Shown here: positions 1 through 6,638 of the stretch, one piece after another
Numbering within the stretch: the stretch's first letter is position 1
How the letters are laid out: each line of letters starts with the position of its first letter
Origin: Chitinophagia bacterium
GTDB taxonomy: Bacteria > Bacteroidota > Bacteroidia > Chitinophagales > Chitinophagaceae
NCBI GenBank assembly: GCA_010027295.1
Contig: RGVM01000036.1
Span: 1 to 11,069 of the forward strand
Reading direction: 5' to 3'
Length of the DNA: 11,069 bases
Position numbers and translations under genes: made by a program
Notes under the pieces: model-generated
Told to the model about the DNA's origin: nothing
Databases searched by the model: none
What the model saw: the letters and a program-made list of their open reading frames with translations, nothing else

Positions 1-569
1 GGGCGCCGGAATGCGGAATAGGGAATGGCCATCTCGAGGTTCCAACCCTGGTCGCGGTCGGAAGGGTCGTTCAAAGTTCCCATTAGTAAAACCCCCGATC
101 GGAGTCCAGCATCCCATTCCATATTATATGTACCCCCCTTCCGGTAGGGACGGTTCATGAAAAGATCCATCACCGTATTCAGGGCATTGACCTCAATCTC
201 GAAATATTGCTCGCCATCGCCGTTGGGGTCAAGGAAGACCTCGAAATCATTATCATGGAATATGATGGCGTCATGCCGGGTAAGGGTGGCCCAGAGATGT
301 GGGTCCTCCATATGGGCCGCCACATAGAGGCAACTGTCATCCCAAAGCATCCGGACACGCGTCCGCAGTCCCGGCCTTCGGTCGGGGTCGCCCGTGATGT
401 CCACGAAATCGGAGGACCATCCAGACCTTCGCCATTCCCGGCTGCCGATGCGCCCGTCGAGTGTGGGTGGACGCACGGTGCGCCTGACTTCATAGACACT
501 GGGGATGGGGATGCTATCCGATCCAGATGGGATACAAGAAAGAAGAACAATGGCACATGCATGTATCAT
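1..569 (-). CDS. Carbohydrate-binding family 9-like lipoprotein (C-terminus off the left edge)
   Basis: Reading the minus strand from the ATG at 569-567 gives 189 codons open to the window edge. The product starts MIHACAIVLLSC, a very short hydrophobic leader with a possible lipobox (L9-L10-S11-C12), so it may be a lipoprotein exported to the cell envelope. From about residue 30 it fits the CBM9-like/DOMON-type beta-sandwich found in many Bacteroidota surface proteins: PPTLDGRIGSREW (34-46), RMLWDDSCLYVAAHMEDPH (73-91), LTRHDAIIFHDNDFEVFLDP (96-115), EIEVNALNTVMDLFMNRPYR (124-143) and GWNLEMAIPYSAF (175-187). These domains usually bind carbohydrate; no catalytic residues are evident. The start is fixed by an in-frame TAG at 594-596 with no other ATG, GTG or TTG between. 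The leader lacks the usual Lys/Arg, so its export is less certain than the domain call. The gene diverges from the exonuclease. Confidence 0.85.
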   Translation of the reverse strand, partial: MIHACAIVLLSCIPSGSDSIPIPSVYEVRRTVRPPTLDGRIGSREWRRSGWSSDFVDITGDPDRRPGLRTRVRMLWDDSCLYVAAHMEDPHLWATLTRHDAIIFHDNDFEVFLDPNGDGEQYFEIEVNALNTVMDLFMNRPYRKGGTYNMEWDAGLRSGVLLMGTLNDPSDRDQGWNLEMAIPYSAFRR

Positions 570-685
570 GGGATGAATGTAGACAATCGGTAGCTATCCA
601 CCTTTCAGACCCTCCCTCTGCAGAGAGCACATGCGCCCGGGGTGCGGGGATGGAAAAAAAGGTAATTTGGTTGCAAATCGACGAC

Positions 686-1435
686 ATGAGGCTGAACCTA
701 CGGAAGGACATCATCTTCTTCGACCTGGAGACAACAGGTGTGGAAGTCACCGACAGGATCATCGAGATCTACGCAGTGCGTCTTAAGCCCGATGGCAGCC
801 GTGAGGAACTCCATGAATACCTCAATCCCGGTATCCCCATACCGGCCGAAGCAACTGAAATCCATGGCATTTCAGACGCGATGGTGGCTAACAAGCCACG
901 ATTCTCTGAAAAGGCCGACATGCTGGCTTCCTTCTTCACAGGTGCCGACCTGGCAGGGTACAATGTCCGGCGCTTCGACGTACCCTTGCTCATGGAGGAG
1001 TTCCACCGCTGCGGGAAATATCCCATTCGGCTGAGAGACACTCATATCATCGACCCCTACGTCATCTTCCTGAAAAAGGAGCCCCGAGATCTTGCTGCGG
1101 CCTTATGGTTCTACTGCGGACAGGAGTCCACCAATGCACATTCGGCAAAGGCAGACGTGGAAATGACCCTAAAAGTATTCGAGAACCAAATGGAAAGATA
1201 TCCCGACCTCGACGCCGATGTGCCGGAACTGGAGAAATACGTCGCAGAAGGATACTTCGGTTTGGACAGTAAGTTCCGGATTGACAGGCAGGGTCGCATC
1301 ATCTTCAACTTCGGGAAGAACCGCGGAAAACCCGTCAGCGAAGACCTTGATTACCTTGATTGGATGTACCGTAAATCGGACTTCCCGATCCATATACGCT
1401 CTGTGGCGGGAGAATTGCTGCGCAAGATGAAATGA
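686..1435 (+). CDS. DEDDh-family 3'-5' exonuclease with ExoX-like C-terminal domain
   Basis: This 249-residue protein of the DnaQ/RNase T superfamily would remove nucleotides from 3' ends of DNA or RNA using two metal ions. The catalytic set is complete: IIFFDLETTG holds D13 and E15, AGYNVRRFDVPLL holds D98, and HSAKAD holds H152 and D157. HGIS lies between the first two motifs. The last 60 or so residues, including FNFGKNRGKPVSE and YLDWMYRKSDFP, match the small tail found on ExoX-like exonucleases. The start at 686 (MRLNLRKDIIFFDLETTG) was chosen because relatives begin a few residues before the first motif. In-frame ATGs at 650 and 527 are possible, but 527 would overlap the divergent lipoprotein gene. 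It is probably co-transcribed with the gene 25 bases downstream. Likely a housekeeping repair or proofreading nuclease; the exact substrate is not readable from the sequence. Confidence 0.86.
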   Translation: MRLNLRKDIIFFDLETTGVEVTDRIIEIYAVRLKPDGSREELHEYLNPGIPIPAEATEIHGISDAMVANKPRFSEKADMLASFFTGADLAGYNVRRFDVPLLMEEFHRCGKYPIRLRDTHIIDPYVIFLKKEPRDLAAALWFYCGQESTNAHSAKADVEMTLKVFENQMERYPDLDADVPELEKYVAEGYFGLDSKFRIDRQGRIIFNFGKNRGKPVSEDLDYLDWMYRKSDFPIHIRSVAGELLRKMK

Positions 1436-1460
1436 TCCTCACGGGGAAAATCCGATAGCG

Positions 1461-2183
1461 ATGAATATCACAGCGGACAGACTTGTCAGGTCAGGGGAAG
1501 AAGGCTTCCGGGGAAGGATCATGGATGTCATACTCACGAAGGGCTACTTCCGAGCCGGCCCCTGGATGTACTATTGCGTGACCTTCGAGAACGATGAAAT
1601 CGGCACACCCGGATGGAGTTACAAGGTGCGCGTACGGCTGGATGACCTGACAGAGAGGCCCTCTTTACGCAAGATCCGAAAGGCAAACGCAGGTTTCAAG
1701 CACGTGATAGCACCCATGCGCATTGGAGTGGCTGAGGAGGAGCTCTACGTCCGATATCGTGACTCTTTGGGCTTCGAACACGCACCTACCATCCGCGATG
1801 TGTTGCTACATGGATGCGGAGACGAGGGAAACACCTTCGACACGCAGATGGTGAGCGTGTACGACGGCTCGAAGCTGATCTACATAGGATACTTCGACCT
1901 GGGGCAGAAGACAATGGCCGGCACCTTAAACATCTTCGACCCGGCCTATCGAAGATGCAGCCCCGGAAAATACCTCATGCTGCTCAAAATGGACCACGCA
2001 AGGACCCTTGGCATGCGCTTCTTCCATCCGGGTACGGTGCACATCGGCGACACGAAAATGGATTACAAATACTTCCCGGGCAGGAATGTCATGGACGCAT
2101 ACCTGAGCCCTTTGGACATTTGGATACCCGCAGACACACTGGATACCGTCGCGCTTACGGCAATGTACCAGGCTGCCACCTGA
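1461..2183 (+). CDS. Arginyl/leucyl-tRNA--protein transferase-like protein (ATE/Bpt C-terminal GNAT-type fold)
   Basis: The 240-residue product resembles the catalytic C-terminal domain of ATE1/Bpt transferases, which move an amino acid from tRNA onto the N-terminus of a protein and so mark it for degradation. Recognisable parts are VILTKGYFRAGPWMYYCVTF near the N-terminus, then APTIRDVLLHG, VSVYDGSKLIYIGYFDLGQ (about 131-149), AGTLNIFDPAYRRCSPGKYL, and FFHPGTVHIGDTKMDYKY, which aligns with the YYxPGY...FDYK motif of the family. The Cys-rich N-terminal domain of eukaryotic ATE1 is absent; bacterial relatives of similar length also lack it. It starts 25 bases after the exonuclease stop, which suggests a shared transcript. 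The usual tyrosines of the PGY motif are replaced (FFHPGTVHIG), so activity is not assured. The family call is fairly secure, but the amino acid donated and the targets are unknown. Confidence 0.72.
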   Translation: MNITADRLVRSGEEGFRGRIMDVILTKGYFRAGPWMYYCVTFENDEIGTPGWSYKVRVRLDDLTERPSLRKIRKANAGFKHVIAPMRIGVAEEELYVRYRDSLGFEHAPTIRDVLLHGCGDEGNTFDTQMVSVYDGSKLIYIGYFDLGQKTMAGTLNIFDPAYRRCSPGKYLMLLKMDHARTLGMRFFHPGTVHIGDTKMDYKYFPGRNVMDAYLSPLDIWIPADTLDTVALTAMYQAAT

Positions 2184-2217
2184 CCCCCTTTCATATATCA
2201 GAGCCATATAGGGCTAT

Positions 2218-2249
2218 GCAGGGTCAGCCACCCTCAATGGATGCCCTGC
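2218..2249 (+). other. Inverted repeat after the transferase gene
   Basis: GCAGGG (2218-2223) pairs with CCCTGC (2244-2249) around a 20-base loop. A competing small stem GGGT/ACCC lies inside. An A-run follows rather than a T-run, so it is not a standard intrinsic terminator in the plus direction. It may mark the 3' end of the exonuclease-transferase transcript or may be chance. Confidence 0.3.
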
Positions 2250-2440
2250 TAAAAAAACGTGGAAAGCCGCCCTCACTGTTAAAAAGCATCGCCCATGCAA
2301 CCTGTACAGGATCGGACACGCCCCTGGGTACTGCATAGAATGAAGTCCTGCCTGCGACATTAATGGTTGTCTGGATTTTTTCCCCTCTTGCCAATAGGTT
2401 GCAAATCGGGCGGTGACATTTGCCTTGATAGCCTGGGATT

Positions 2441-2483
2441 GCAGAACGCAAACCAGACCCGCGGTTGCGGGTTTTGCCACTGC
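2441..2483 (+). promoter_or_regulatory. Long interrupted stem-loop in the AAA+ gene leader
   Basis: Three stacked stems share one axis: GCAG (2441-2444) with CTGC (2480-2483), GCAAA (2448-2452) with TTTGC (2473-2477), and ACCCGC (2457-2462) with GCGGGT (2467-2472) around a GGTT tetraloop. That is 15 base pairs interrupted by a 3/2 internal loop and a 4-base bulge. It lies about 125 bases upstream of the ATPase start. It could be a regulatory leader structure, a small RNA, or a terminator with a poor T-tail. It matches no riboswitch class known to me. Confidence 0.4.
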
Positions 2484-2608
2484 CTTGGATATGGATGCCT
2501 TCCCTGCACCCTTTTTCAATCAACCGATAGGGAGGAGCTGAAAAAAAACCGAGTTGCCTGTCACAAACACGCTCCCCGGGACTCTTTATAGTAGAAAAGC
2601 CCAACACC

Positions 2609-4315
2609 ATGAGTACAGAAAATATCAACACCGGCAAGGACGAGAACCCGTCCAAAACCTACTCCGCGGAGGAACTCGAGTTGGCACCTACTCCCAAGAG
2701 CCTGCTTGAATGCATCGAGGAATTGCACGAGGCTGATGAAGACGGACCTCCGGAGGACAGCCTCCAGCGTGTCAAGACATTCTTCAGCTGCTCAGACCTC
2801 GAGGCGCGAATTATATCGGTCGCCGTAATGGAGGGCCTCGACAACGATTCCGTGAATGCACGCTCCCTGACAAGGACCATCCACATGCCCCTGAGGGGCA
2901 TTCCGGTGGTGGACACCATCCTGAAAAACATGTGCCGCAAGGGCTGGCTGCGTACCCGAGACCGTGACGAAAACAGCTTTTCGCGGGATTACCGGCCTCA
3001 TTCCAGGCTGATGGATGCGGTCTCTAGAGAGAACGCTACACTTGTCATGACTCCTTCGGTTTGCGGCATCAATGATCACCTCCAGTCCATCTTCCAGCTG
3101 ATCGAGACGAACGAATATCTCCGTATGCCGTCCGGGGAGATACTGGGCGACGTCTTGAAGGCGCACAATGAACAGAGAGGACTGCCATTCGTGGCCTGGC
3201 TCGACGGTCACAGTCTCTCTCCCACGGAGCTGGTATGCGTGTACTATGTAGTCTACAAGCTCCTGGACGGATCCGACGATATCGACCTGGACGACATTCT
3301 CAAATGCGTCTTTCCCCTGCCATCAGAGCGTTTCCATTTCCGTATGCTCATGTTACAGGGTGAACTGGCCATGATACGCGAACAGATCCTGAGGTACGAC
3401 AATCATATCTCTGGGCGCCTCGTGGAGATGAACGTGGGAGAGACACTTTTGTCGAGGCTTACAGAGCTCGGAGTGCCTGTGTCAACGGGAAGCCGGGCAC
3501 CGAAAATCTGTGAATGCATTAAGCACGGGGCCCTCACACGAAAGGAGCTCTTCTTCGAAGGGCCACTCGAGCGACAGCTCAGAGCCTTCGAGAAGGCACT
3601 TCATCCCGACAAACTTCCATCCCTTCAGGAGAACCTGCGTAAAAAGGGGATGACACCCGGGCTACTTGCCATCTTCCATGGCATGCCCGGTACGGGTAAG
3701 ACCGAATCCGCCATACAGATAGCAGCGCGGACGGGAAGGGATATCCTAAAGGTCGATCTGAGCAAGATTCGCAACAAGTACGTCGGCGAAAGTGAGAAGA
3801 ACATCAGGAGCATCTTCGACGACTACCGCGCGGCCTGCATGAAGGACGGACCCACCCCCATCCTCCTCTTCAACGAGGCCGATGCGATCCTAGGCCGACG
3901 CATCGTGGTCAATGCGTCCACCGACCAGATGAACAACTCGATGCAGAACATCCTCCTCGAGGAACTGGAGGTCTTTCAGGGCATACTGATCGCCACCACC
4001 AACCTTTGCATCAACCTAGACGAAGCCTTCGAACGCAGGTTCACCTACAAGTTCCAGTTTGGAAGGGCCGGCAAAGAGGCACTGAAGTCGGTCTGGCACT
4101 CGTACTTCCCGGATATTGATCCGAAAGTCGTCGAGAAGCTCGTGGCGGATCACGACCTCAGCCCGGCTCAGATCGGAAACCTGGCCAAGAAGACCGAAAT
4201 CCTCCGACTGGTGCAAGAAGAGGAATCCACCGGCTACGAATTCTTCCGTGACCTGATCCGTGAAGAATCCCTCCACGGGCACGATCAAAAGAACCGAATC
4301 GGCTTTCGTGCCTGA
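2609..4315 (+). CDS. AAA+ family ATPase (classical AAA/FtsH-CDC48-like module, C-terminal)
   Basis: This 568-residue protein carries one AAA+ module in its C-terminal half, roughly residues 340-545. The motifs are Walker A GMPGTGKT (358-365), a pore-loop-like segment KIRNKYVGESEKNIRSIF, Walker B ILLFNEAD (418-425), sensor-1 ATTN (N465) and an arginine-finger-like FERRF (474-478). Such proteins are usually hexameric machines that unfold or remodel other proteins. No protease, nuclease or membrane segment is visible, so this looks like a cytosolic ATPase alone. The first 340 residues match nothing I can name; they look mostly helical and may form an adaptor or DNA-binding region. The Walker B aspartate is asparagine (N422), a variant I recall in related Bacteroidota proteins. 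The ATG at 2609 follows an A-rich leader without a Shine-Dalgarno sequence. The gene stands alone, bounded by long gaps, and ends before a strong terminator. Confidence 0.88.
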   Translation: MSTENINTGKDENPSKTYSAEELELAPTPKSLLECIEELHEADEDGPPEDSLQRVKTFFSCSDLEARIISVAVMEGLDNDSVNARSLTRTIHMPLRGIPVVDTILKNMCRKGWLRTRDRDENSFSRDYRPHSRLMDAVSRENATLVMTPSVCGINDHLQSIFQLIETNEYLRMPSGEILGDVLKAHNEQRGLPFVAWLDGHSLSPTELVCVYYVVYKLLDGSDDIDLDDILKCVFPLPSERFHFRMLMLQGELAMIREQILRYDNHISGRLVEMNVGETLLSRLTELGVPVSTGSRAPKICECIKHGALTRKELFFEGPLERQLRAFEKALHPDKLPSLQENLRKKGMTPGLLAIFHGMPGTGKTESAIQIAARTGRDILKVDLSKIRNKYVGESEKNIRSIFDDYRAACMKDGPTPILLFNEADAILGRRIVVNASTDQMNNSMQNILLEELEVFQGILIATTNLCINLDEAFERRFTYKFQFGRAGKEALKSVWHSYFPDIDPKVVEKLVADHDLSPAQIGNLAKKTEILRLVQEEESTGYEFFRDLIREESLHGHDQKNRIGFRA

Positions 4316-4323
4316 ACCCTTCT

Positions 4324-4352
4324 CAGGCAGGCAGCTGCCCGGTGCCTACCTG
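4324..4352 (+). other. Hairpin immediately after the AAA+ gene stop codon
   Basis: CAGGCAGGCA (4324-4333) pairs with TGCCTACCTG (4343-4352) with one C-A mismatch and a 9-base loop, giving nine paired bases. It begins 9 bases after the stop codon. No T-run follows, so it may stabilise the 3' end of the mRNA or assist the true terminator about 60 bases further on. Confidence 0.45.
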
Positions 4353-4412
4353 ACTTTCCAAAACCGACATAAACCATTTGCCTTTGGTCCTTCACATTGG
4401 AATGTTGGGTTA

Positions 4413-4449
4413 GTCCCCAGAAGCTATGGCTCCTGGGGACTTCTTTTTT
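4413..4449 (+). terminator. Rho-independent terminator of the AAA+ gene
   Basis: GTCCCCAG (4413-4420) pairs perfectly with CTGGGGAC (4433-4440). Beyond an A-C mismatch the stem continues with AGC/GCT (4422-4424 with 4429-4431) around a TATG tetraloop. The hairpin is followed directly by TTCTTTTTT (4441-4449). GC-rich stem plus T-tail is the classic intrinsic terminator layout, oriented to end the plus-strand transcript of the ATPase. Confidence 0.85.
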
Positions 4450-4450
4450 C

Positions 4451-4916
4451 TTTAGGAGGCCTGCGAAGATTCTGGCCCGGAGGATGACACGGGAGGAGAT
4501 TCATGATCCGGATTCAGCTTTGGGAAAACAAATCACCCCAAAAGATGTAACGGAAACCGAAAGCCGCAGTCCCGCACCGAGTTTGCACAAGATTTCCAGA
4601 AAGGCTGAAAACACCTTCGAGAGGAGGGTTTCCGACAGCCATTGTCCTGTGAAAAACATCCACATCTGCCATCAGGACTGCACCACCTACAGTCCTTCTC
4701 CCGCAGATGGGGCTGGTGGGACTATCCAAGTACACAATGACCGAAAGATTTCCCTGCCAGGGCGCTGAATCAGCAATCGCACCTTAGCGGAACATAGATG
4801 CGCTCACCCGTCTGTTCTTACGTTGCAGCAACCATCCGGCACAATCGACCTCTCATCACCTGAACTACCGTTAAACCTATACCCACACGCCCCTTCCAAC
4901 AACAAAAATCTACATC
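4451..4916. other. Intergenic region before the LTxxQ protein gene
   Basis: I see no recognisable gene in these 466 bases. Open frames on both strands encode low-similarity, motif-free products and none has a good start context. The region contains two small overlapping inverted repeats at 4644-4696 and ends in an A-rich, Shine-Dalgarno-free leader (acaacaaaaatctacatc) before the ATG at 4917. The promoter of the downstream gene should lie here, but no clear TTG-N19/20-TAnnTTTG match was found. Confidence 0.5.
4644..4696 (+). promoter_or_regulatory. Two mutually exclusive small hairpins
   Basis: GTCCTG (4644-4649) can pair with CAGGAC (4673-4678). AGGACTG (4674-4680) can instead pair with CAGTCCT (4690-4696) around a 9-base loop. 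The middle element is shared, so only one stem can form at a time, which is the geometry of an attenuator or switch. The stems are short (6 and 7 bp), no T-run follows, and the site is about 220 bases from the next start codon, so this is a weak candidate. Confidence 0.25.
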
Positions 4917-5330
4917 ATGAAACAAGCGCATGCAATCCTGACGACCTTTTTTTGCCTTGTCCTTCTTTCCTCCACTGGTACCAGGGCCCAGGGCGGCCGA
5001 GGCGGTGGCATGGGGTCACGAACACCGGAAGAGCTCGCGAAAGCACAGACGGCCAGGATGAAAGAGGGCATCACACTTACGACGGAACAGGAAAAGTCGG
5101 TGTATCAGGTCAATCTGCGGTTCGCCACCCGTATGGCCGCCGCCCGCAAAGAGGCCATGGCAGCAGGAACAAGGCCGGAGATGGATTCCGTCCGAAATTG
5201 GTCTCGCCAGCGTGATGCTGGACTGAAGACCATACTTACGACCGAACAATATGAAAAGATGCTCAAGGACCGAGAGGAAAATCGTCAGAGCGGCGGACCG
5301 GGCGGCGGACGAAGGGGAGGCATGCGTTAA
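4917..5330 (+). CDS. Secreted LTxxQ-motif (Spy/CpxP-like) small protein with Gly/Arg-rich ends
   Basis: The 137-residue product has a signal peptide: MKQAH, then a hydrophobic core (about 7-18), with likely cleavage after TRA at residue 24. The mature protein would be periplasmic. Two LTTEQ motifs (54-58 and 107-111), separated by a charged helical stretch, match the paired LTxxQ signature of the Spy/CpxP family, periplasmic chaperones and envelope-stress or metal-responsive factors. It is close to the family's usual length. Unusually, both ends of the mature chain are Gly/Arg-rich: GGRGGGMGSR just after cleavage and GGPGGGRRGGMR at the C-terminus. Many Bacteroidota carry short secreted proteins of this kind with no assigned function. 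The ATG at 4917 follows an A-rich leader and is the natural start for the signal peptide. The next gene appears to have its own promoter, so this is probably monocistronic. Confidence 0.8.
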   Translation: MKQAHAILTTFFCLVLLSSTGTRAQGGRGGGMGSRTPEELAKAQTARMKEGITLTTEQEKSVYQVNLRFATRMAAARKEAMAAGTRPEMDSVRNWSRQRDAGLKTILTTEQYEKMLKDREENRQSGGPGGGRRGGMR

Positions 5331-5349
5331 TACCGGAGACGCCAATCAC

Positions 5350-5380
5350 TTGACTGTATGGGAGATCCTGGATACTTTTA
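5350..5380 (+). promoter_or_regulatory. Predicted Bacteroidota-type promoter of the glycosyltransferase gene
   Basis: TTG at 5350-5352 is followed after exactly 20 bases by TACTTTTA (5373-5380), a 7-of-8 match to the -7 box TAnnTTTG of the Bacteroidota primary sigma factor, with normal spacing to the -33 TTG. Transcription would start near 5387, leaving about 85 bases before the preferred ATG at 5471. Confidence 0.5.
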
Positions 5381-5470
5381 CCCGTTATCCGGAAATTTAA
5401 TCATGCGCAGGACATCGTCACGCGGCGTTCGGCCATGTACGGGACCTCCTTAATCAAAAGTCAGGGAATA

Positions 5471-6583
5471 ATGACAAATCAGCAGCGGAAAGCCGAGCAT
5501 CCTATCGACAGCATCTCGAAGGTTTACGTGAATCCCCAATCGAAGATCAAATACATCTCATATTATCTCGGCGGACTGAGCAAGATTATTGGAGCGCGGA
5601 ACGTTAGATTCTCGGCTGCACCATTCCGGGAACTGGATGTGCCAAATCCATGGTCCGCCTACGAACATTACGCAGCCATGCTGTTCGTTACGCGAGACAA
5701 CCGGAAAATCCGCGTAGTGGTCGATTTCCACGACAGCAGGATACACATTCCGGAAGCCTACCGCTGGTGCGATGTCTATGCCAAGGTGAACCTTGAACGG
5801 AACACTCTCCCTGCGGATGAGTTTCCCAAAGTCGTCTCAATAGCACCATCATCCTTCACCCGGATTTGGAGCAACTTCACGACGAGATGGCACCTCTATT
5901 CGAACCTGATTCGCTGTGGCTTCAAACTCCATTCCGGCATAAAGAGGTTCCAAAGGGATTACAAATTCATGACCAGCAGCATGAGAATTGAGGATTTCGA
6001 ATCGGCACGATATCAGTCGAATACGGATGACGATGGCTCTAAACCCTACATTTTCCTGGTGGCAAGCCTATGGCACCACCAGTTCTGCCTGGAGAACACC
6101 AACCCCTGGCGGAAAAAGTTCATTGAGGCCTGCCGGAGCCTGCCATGCACCTTCGAAGGAGGATTCTTCGCATACGACCAACAGCACCCGGCCCTGAGGG
6201 AATATGAGAACTTCCTGGTGAGGAAAAAGTACTCGCCTCAGGAATACTTTGAACGGATGGCGAAGTCGATCCTCACCTTCAGCACGCCTTCCGTCCATGA
6301 ATGCCATGGCATCAAGCTGGCGGAGTACCTCGCCATGGGCAAGAGCATCCTTGCGACACCCATCACGAACCTACTGCCCGGACCCGGCCTGGAGCATGGA
6401 AAGAACATCCATATCGTGAGCACGGAGCAGGAGCTCCGGGAAGGACTGCTGCGGATGATACAGGACAGACCCTACCGGGAACAAATAGCCGAAGGCGCGC
6501 GCGCCTACTATGACGAGTATATTTCGCCGACCGCCGCCGTTACAAACCTTGTGAGTACAGAGGTTTTCCGCGCAAGGATGTGA
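5471..6583 (+). CDS. GT-B-fold glycosyltransferase-like protein
   Basis: The 370-residue product looks like a cytosolic or peripheral-membrane glycosyltransferase of the GT-B type. The best evidence is the C-terminal half: a beta-strand start YIFLVASLWHH, then SPQEYFERMAKSILTFSTPS, then HECHGIKLAEYLAMGKSI, which has the layout of the donor-binding E-x7-E region of GT4-like enzymes. LREGLLRMIQDRPYREQIAE and ARAYYDEYISP follow, typical of the last helices of these enzymes. The N-terminal half is divergent and has no clear acceptor-site motif. It would transfer a sugar from a nucleotide donor, perhaps in cell-surface polysaccharide synthesis, but no other polysaccharide gene is adjacent. The start at 5471 was preferred; an in-frame ATG at 5435 would add 12 residues. 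A promoter is predicted at 5350-5380. This gene looks AT-richer than the genes to its right. The substrate cannot be inferred. Confidence 0.7.
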   Translation: MTNQQRKAEHPIDSISKVYVNPQSKIKYISYYLGGLSKIIGARNVRFSAAPFRELDVPNPWSAYEHYAAMLFVTRDNRKIRVVVDFHDSRIHIPEAYRWCDVYAKVNLERNTLPADEFPKVVSIAPSSFTRIWSNFTTRWHLYSNLIRCGFKLHSGIKRFQRDYKFMTSSMRIEDFESARYQSNTDDDGSKPYIFLVASLWHHQFCLENTNPWRKKFIEACRSLPCTFEGGFFAYDQQHPALREYENFLVRKKYSPQEYFERMAKSILTFSTPSVHECHGIKLAEYLAMGKSILATPITNLLPGPGLEHGKNIHIVSTEQELREGLLRMIQDRPYREQIAEGARAYYDEYISPTAAVTNLVSTEVFRARM

Positions 6584-6638
6584 AGCAATCCCATGCAACG
6601 ACCCACGATGCAAGCTTATTCCTTTCTGCCATACGACA

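Larger units (their letters stand above)
2184..2608. other. Intergenic region with potential RNA hairpins upstream of the AAA+ gene
   Basis: No convincing gene is seen here on either strand. Open frames exist on both strands but their products have no recognisable motif and look like random composition. The region holds a hairpin early on (2218-2249), a longer interrupted stem-loop (2441-2483), and an A-rich leader just before the AAA+ ATPase ATG (gtagaaaagcccaacacc). No promoter matching the Bacteroidota consensus was found in it. It probably contains the 3' end of the upstream operon transcript and the promoter plus 5' untranslated region of the ATPase gene. Confidence 0.55.

Noticed and set aside
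179..593. Closed open frames on both strands near the left edge (minus 179-562 and plus 207-593)
   Set aside because: A third frame on the minus strand carries continuous CBM9-like motifs across the same bases, so these are shadows.
663..670. TAATTTGG as a possible -7 box for the exonuclease gene
   Set aside because: It fits TAnnTTTG only partly, no TTG lies about 20 bases upstream, and the spacing to the ATG at 686 would be very short.
2301..2310. Perfect palindrome CCTGTACAGG as a possible operator
   Set aside because: About ten 10-base palindromes are expected by chance in 11 kb, and it does not extend or match a known operator.
669..2408. The 12-mer GGTTGCAAATCG occurring at 669-680 and 2397-2408, upstream of two genes
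   Set aside because: A few shared 12-mers are expected by chance in a window of this size; no extended similarity surrounds them.
2224..2655. A 143-codon minus-strand open frame upstream of and overlapping the AAA+ gene
   Set aside because: It has no recognisable motif, overlaps the start of a solid gene and spans the hairpins; it looks like chance.
4397..4768. A 123-codon plus-strand open frame in the gap after the AAA+ gene
   Set aside because: It begins upstream of and reads through the intrinsic terminator at 4413-4449, and its product shows no domain or signal.
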